From Lentisphaeria bacterium (GTDB lineage: Bacteria > Verrucomicrobiota > Lentisphaeria > Victivallales > UBA1829): a stretch of 50,104 nucleotides of DNA. The first letter of the stretch is position 1. Each line of letters starts with the position of its first letter. The position numbers were made by a program, and so were the translations under genes. This document shows positions 49,294 through 50,104 of this stretch, piece after piece. Under the pieces are notes generated by a model. The model saw only the letters and a program-made list of their open reading frames with translations. It did no database searches and had not been told where the DNA came from. The DNA is taken from assembly GCA_017503375.1 (NCBI GenBank), contig JAFVTF010000062.1:1-50104 (forward strand). Reading direction: 5' to 3'.

Positions 49294-49994
49294 AAGAGGA
49301 TGAAATCATTGTTCGCGGGCTGCCCGGAAAGCCGAATGTTTTTCACGAAGGAAAATTGATTCTTGTGCCTCCAACATGGTGTTTTGTTCCCAGCGGAGAT
49401 CCGCTTTTGACCCGCCGTATCAAAGCTGCCGGAAAATATTGGGTTCATGTCCGGGAACGGAAAGGGAGAACGGAATCCATCGGACTGTGGGCTCCTGTTG
49501 AACATGTGGAACTTGCCCGGAAACAGATCATTGCGGAACGGGAAGATCCTGCCTATCAGAAACGTCTGGAATCCGGAAGAAAAGCACGGGAACGGAAACA
49601 GGAATTGTATTGTCAGGATTTCCGGCAGGCTGTTATTGATTTTCTGCAATTTCATCCGGATTGCTCAGAATGGGCTGAAAAGTTTGCGGATGCTGTTGTT
49701 GCTCAAAGTGCAGGCGTCGGCAGCGGTACAGTGGCACGGACTCAGCGCATTCCCATTGAAAAAAGAGCGGAATCCGCGGTGATTGCCTGGATGCGCCATC
49801 AGACAACTGCTTATGACAATATGAAGATCGCCCGTATCAAGGGACGGCGTTTTGAAGTGCGCCGGGAACTGGCAAAGCAATCCCGGGCTCTGCTGGAATG
49901 TTTCCGCTCCGGCAATATTTCAGATCCGGATAACAACCCCCTGATCCAGGCTCTTACGAAAAGGAAAGGGGCTGTTGCAAAACCTGAAATTTGA
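49290..49994 (+). CDS. DUF2293 domain protein
   Basis: The 234-residue protein carries in its C-terminal half the DUF2293 pattern: a helix, GSGTVARTQRIPIEKRAESA, then VIAWMRHQTTAYDNM and a basic helix with RRFEVRRELAK. The function of the domain is unknown. The N-terminal half (LVPPTWCFVPSGDPLLTRRI) looks like a small beta domain. Start at 49290 is set by the ATGA overlap. The last residues (GAVAKPEI) are encoded by the 25-bp sequence repeated in reverse at 383-407, so the C-terminus may have been altered by a repeat insertion. Confidence 0.78.
   Translation: MKEDEIIVRGLPGKPNVFHEGKLILVPPTWCFVPSGDPLLTRRIKAAGKYWVHVRERKGRTESIGLWAPVEHVELARKQIIAEREDPAYQKRLESGRKARERKQELYCQDFRQAVIDFLQFHPDCSEWAEKFADAVVAQSAGVGSGTVARTQRIPIEKRAESAVIAWMRHQTTAYDNMKIARIKGRRFEVRRELAKQSRALLECFRSGNISDPDNNPLIQALTKRKGAVAKPEI
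49968..49992 (+). repeat. 25-bp repeat, inverted with respect to 383-407
   Basis: Exact reverse complement of 383-407. It contains the last codons of the DUF2293 gene, just before its stop. Confidence 0.6.
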
Positions 49995-50018
49995 AAGCAC
50001 ATTTTCGTACGGAGAAAA

Positions 50019-50039
50019 CGGAGTGTACTGAGTGTACGG
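50019..50039 (+). repeat. CGGAGTGTAC-type short repeat, copy 2
   Basis: Inverted partner of 45005-45025 with one mismatch, itself built from two AGTGTAC steps. It lies in the 110-bp stretch after the DUF2293 gene, where I see no gene. Confidence 0.4.
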
Positions 50040-50104
50040 AGGCATTTTTGGTTATTACCGACCGATTTCTCAAAAGAAATAAAAATTTTTCTCTTGGGTA
50101 ACGG

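Noticed and set aside
383..49992. The whole window as one composite transposon bounded by the 25-bp inverted repeats
   Set aside because: No transposase lies at either end, housekeeping genes such as nth, cinA and rsmE lie inside, and the left repeat is itself part of a local hairpin. Solo dispersed repeats are the simpler reading.

Overview
The window looks like chromosomal DNA of a PVC-group bacterium, most likely a gut-type Lentisphaerota (Victivallis-like) organism. The signs are three pseudopilin-like proteins with the same [18 protein letters not shown] amino terminus (two with an H-x9-DG tail motif), several large secreted DUF4838 proteins, many AraC regulators and the lack of any SusC/SusD pair. 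The taxonomic call is inference from gene families. I saw no rRNA, tRNA or CRISPR.

Layout. 1-4.1 kb (all minus): a partial membrane protein, a PHP phosphoesterase, a secreted acetyl-esterase-like hydrolase and a Gfo/Idh/MocA oxidoreductase. 4.2-8.4 kb: a pseudopilin and a secreted DUF4838 protein, divergent from an AraC regulator. 8.4-11.7 kb: a second AraC regulator divergent from a DegT-type aminotransferase plus creatininase-family pair that ends in a clear terminator. 11.7-23.4 kb: one long minus-strand gene run, read as pseudopilin, GH43-like enzyme, Gfo/Idh/MocA, small secreted protein, DUF4838, small secreted protein, DUF4838, GH78 rhamnosidase-like enzyme and SGNH esterase. 23.7-26.5 kb: an alpha/beta hydrolase followed by a third AraC gene. 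26.8-35.5 kb: a TIM-barrel enzyme, then a LacI regulator leading a pseudopilin, a 1012-residue multidomain secreted protein and a CBM9-FN3-calcineurin phosphatase. 35.6-36.2 kb: a decayed insertion sequence. 36.2-44.8 kb: housekeeping genes (nth, a DUF374 acyltransferase, cinA, ybaK, a heptosyltransferase-like GT9, a metallophosphoesterase, rsmE, an acyl-CoA synthetase and an EamA transporter). 45.0-46.6 kb: two 348-bp hairpin-rich tandem repeats next to a REP-associated tyrosine transposase, bracketed by a duplication of the promoter and first codons of the ClC channel gene. 46.5-50 kb: ClC channel, an unknown gene and a DUF2293 gene in an overlapping operon.

How it fits together. The first 35 kb reads as a set of polysaccharide-use loci. 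Secreted DUF4838 proteins, esterases and CBM proteins would act on a decorated plant-type glycan outside the cell. GH43, GH78 and SGNH enzymes without signal peptides, together with oxidoreductases, would process the products. AraC and LacI proteins would switch the operons by substrate. The rhamnose and galactan hints come from the GH78 and GH43 genes only.

Promoters are unusually uniform: TTGnnn, 16-17 bp, then most often TATATT. Several carry palindromes over the -10 or -35. The most unusual items are (i) a ~100-bp hairpin repeat in three copies, each just upstream of a promoter and in the same polarity, (ii) the transposase/repeat cassette that duplicated the clc 5' end, and (iii) the tandem duplication of a two-gene module (small secreted protein plus DUF4838).
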